DNA from: a bacterium
GTDB taxonomy: Bacteria; Bacteroidota; Bacteroidia; Cytophagales; Thermonemataceae
Length of the DNA: 5,862 nt
Assembly: GCA_025362415.1 (NCBI GenBank)
Contig: JANYGM010000076.1
Coordinates: 1-5,862 of the forward strand
Direction of reading: 5' to 3'
Shown here: positions 4,948 to 5,862 of the stretch, in pieces
Layout: the number at the start of each line of letters is the position of its first letter
Position numbering within the stretch: position 1 is the first letter of the stretch
Made by a program: the position numbers and the translations under genes
Notes under the pieces: model-generated
The model's input: only the letters and a program-made list of their open reading frames with translations
What the model was told of the DNA's origin: nothing
The model's database searches: none

Positions 4948-5398
4948 AGACCTTTGAAGTAAGTTGTTTAACCACTTTTTCAAAAATGATAGCTAAAGCA
5001 TCATTTAGAATTCTAAATTTTTCAATGCCTATAAGCCCAAAACCAGTTTGCATTTTGTAAAAAATTTGCTCACTATTAAGGTTATTGAGATTATCAAAAA
5101 ATCCTTTCTCCATAACATCATAACGTGTGAACAATGCAGCATCTCCATCAATATAAACCCTAAAAACAATTTCTAGTTTTTTGCTTATACCATTATTTTT
5201 TATTGCCAAACCTTTTAGTTTTGCGTTAGACAAAAATCCTATTCCAACTGGAATCTCTTTTAAATAGATTTCCAAGCCAGTAATTTTAGTTGATTTCAAT
5301 TCCTCACTTATCAAGTTGAAAAATTGTTTTTCCAAATCACTAGGAATTACACTATCAAAAAGATGCGTAATGTGATTAGAATGAAAGATACCCTCCAT
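4946..5398 (-). CDS. Hypothetical protein downstream of the MmeI-like gene
   Basis: I do not recognise this 150-residue protein. It starts MEGIFHSNHITHLFDSVIP. The middle part (about 41-95) alternates short hydrophobic stretches suggestive of strands, including GLEIYLKEIPVGIGFLS and KKLEIVFRVYIDGDAALFTRYDV. The C-terminus is helical (NDALAIIFEKVVKQL). No signal peptide, membrane segment, catalytic motif or helix-turn-helix is obvious. It begins 32 bases after the end of the restriction-modification gene on the same strand and may be co-transcribed with it. There is no clear Shine-Dalgarno sequence or TAnnTTTG motif in the gap, which favours read-through from that gene. An accessory, immunity or stress role would be guesswork. 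Its stop codon overlaps the U-run of the opposing terminator. Confidence 0.6.
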   Translation of the reverse strand: MEGIFHSNHITHLFDSVIPSDLEKQFFNLISEELKSTKITGLEIYLKEIPVGIGFLSNAKLKGLAIKNNGISKKLEIVFRVYIDGDAALFTRYDVMEKGFFDNLNNLNSEQIFYKMQTGFGLIGIEKFRILNDALAIIFEKVVKQLTSKV

Positions 5399-5430
5399 GT
5401 TTGTTTTGATTTAAAATTTAACTATTTATT

Positions 5431-5862
5431 TTATACTGTTTTTTTTACTCTCTTCTTTTTCTCTACCACAAAAAGACCTGCCGTATATTTCTCGTAAAGC
5501 GCAAACAAAAACTCCATACGGGTTGCCTCACTCGCAAATGCCTGCAAACGGTATGACAAATCTACACTTTTGTCTAACTCTTGGTGCGCTTTTCTCAAAT
5601 CCGAAGGCATCAAACGTGCATCATACATATCTGAAAGACTACCATTAGCATATTTTTTTCTTATATCTAGCACTTTTTGCGCTGCTTTTTCTATAGCTGT
5701 TTTTTGTTTGTCTGTGGGAGCTTCTGCCCAAGGAAAATTATTATAAACAATGTCCTTAGAATAACGAAAATCACTTTTTAGCCTACCACAAACACTTTTT
5801 ACCCACGCTACGTGCATCTTGGAGGTAAGCACCCCAAAATGATACAACGTACCATCAGGAAT
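5431..5862 (-). CDS. MmeI-like Type IIL restriction-modification protein, C-terminal fragment
   Basis: The frame is open to the right edge, so only the last 143 residues are in view; a TTG at 5847 is internal, since IPDGT precedes it in frame. The sequence LYHFGVLTSKMHVAWVKSVCGRLKSDFRYSKDIVYNNFPW is highly characteristic of the MmeI-like DNA methyltransferase/endonuclease family. So is the tail MYDARLMPSDLRKAHQELDKSVDLSY followed by RMEFLFALYEKYTAGL. In this family one large polypeptide carries an N-terminal nuclease, a gamma-class adenine methyltransferase, a target-recognition domain and this C-terminal helical part. The catalytic PD-ExK and NPPY motifs are outside the window, so an intact nuclease cannot be confirmed; a methyltransferase-only relative is possible. 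The end is Lys-rich (KKKRVKKTV). On a mobile element it would act in defence or as a stability determinant. Confidence 0.9.
   Translation of the reverse strand: MPDGTLYHFGVLTSKMHVAWVKSVCGRLKSDFRYSKDIVYNNFPWAEAPTDKQKTAIEKAAQKVLDIRKKYANGSLSDMYDARLMPSDLRKAHQELDKSVDLSYRLQAFASEATRMEFLFALYEKYTAGLFVVEKKKRVKKTV

Overview
The window is a very AT-rich segment of what looks like a plasmid, or a plasmid-like integrated element, from the phylum Bacteroidota. Three lines of evidence support this. First, it holds a plasmid backbone in the order replication initiator (Rep_3 family), ParA, ParB. Second, three perfect copies of the Bacteroidota -7 promoter motif TAnnTTTG lie just upstream of gene starts (1186-1193, 2295-2302, 4103-4110), and clear Shine-Dalgarno sequences are absent, as is usual in that phylum. 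Third, the edge genes (a serine recombinase and an MmeI-like restriction-modification protein) are typical plasmid cargo. The host cannot be named to genus from this sequence.

Layout, left to right. 1-416: the C-terminal part of a serine recombinase (invertase/resolvase type), cut by the window edge. 417-1077: about 660 bases with no credible gene but several palindromes and repeats. 1078-1193: a probable replication origin and rep control region, with three 17-bp iterons, a perfect DnaA box between the second and third, a 13-bp-arm inverted repeat, and a Bacteroidota promoter. 1264-2274: the Rep_3 initiator. 2328-3988: parA and parB, overlapping by 4 bases (ATGA). 3997-4087: nine TTAC(G)-type repeats spaced 10 bp apart (one step of 11), ending just before the promoter of a 67-residue helix-turn-helix protein (4133-4336). 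4387-4881: a 164-residue protein with a short leucine-rich-repeat-like stretch. 4908-4947: a hairpin terminator between convergent genes. On the minus strand, 5398-4946 encodes an unrecognised 150-residue protein, and 5862-5431 the C-terminal end of an MmeI-like Type IIL restriction-methylation protein.

Working model. Rep and host DnaA open the origin, and Rep may repress its own promoter through the inverted repeat. ParA/ParB segregate the replicon. The 10-bp phased array downstream of parB is the best candidate centromere or operator. Two 17-bp palindromes inside the parB linker are a rival candidate for the ParB binding site. The small HTH protein next to the array could be its repressor or an accessory partition factor. 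The recombinase may resolve multimers, and the restriction-modification gene may help maintenance. The two most unusual signals are the phased array and the twin palindromes embedded in parB.
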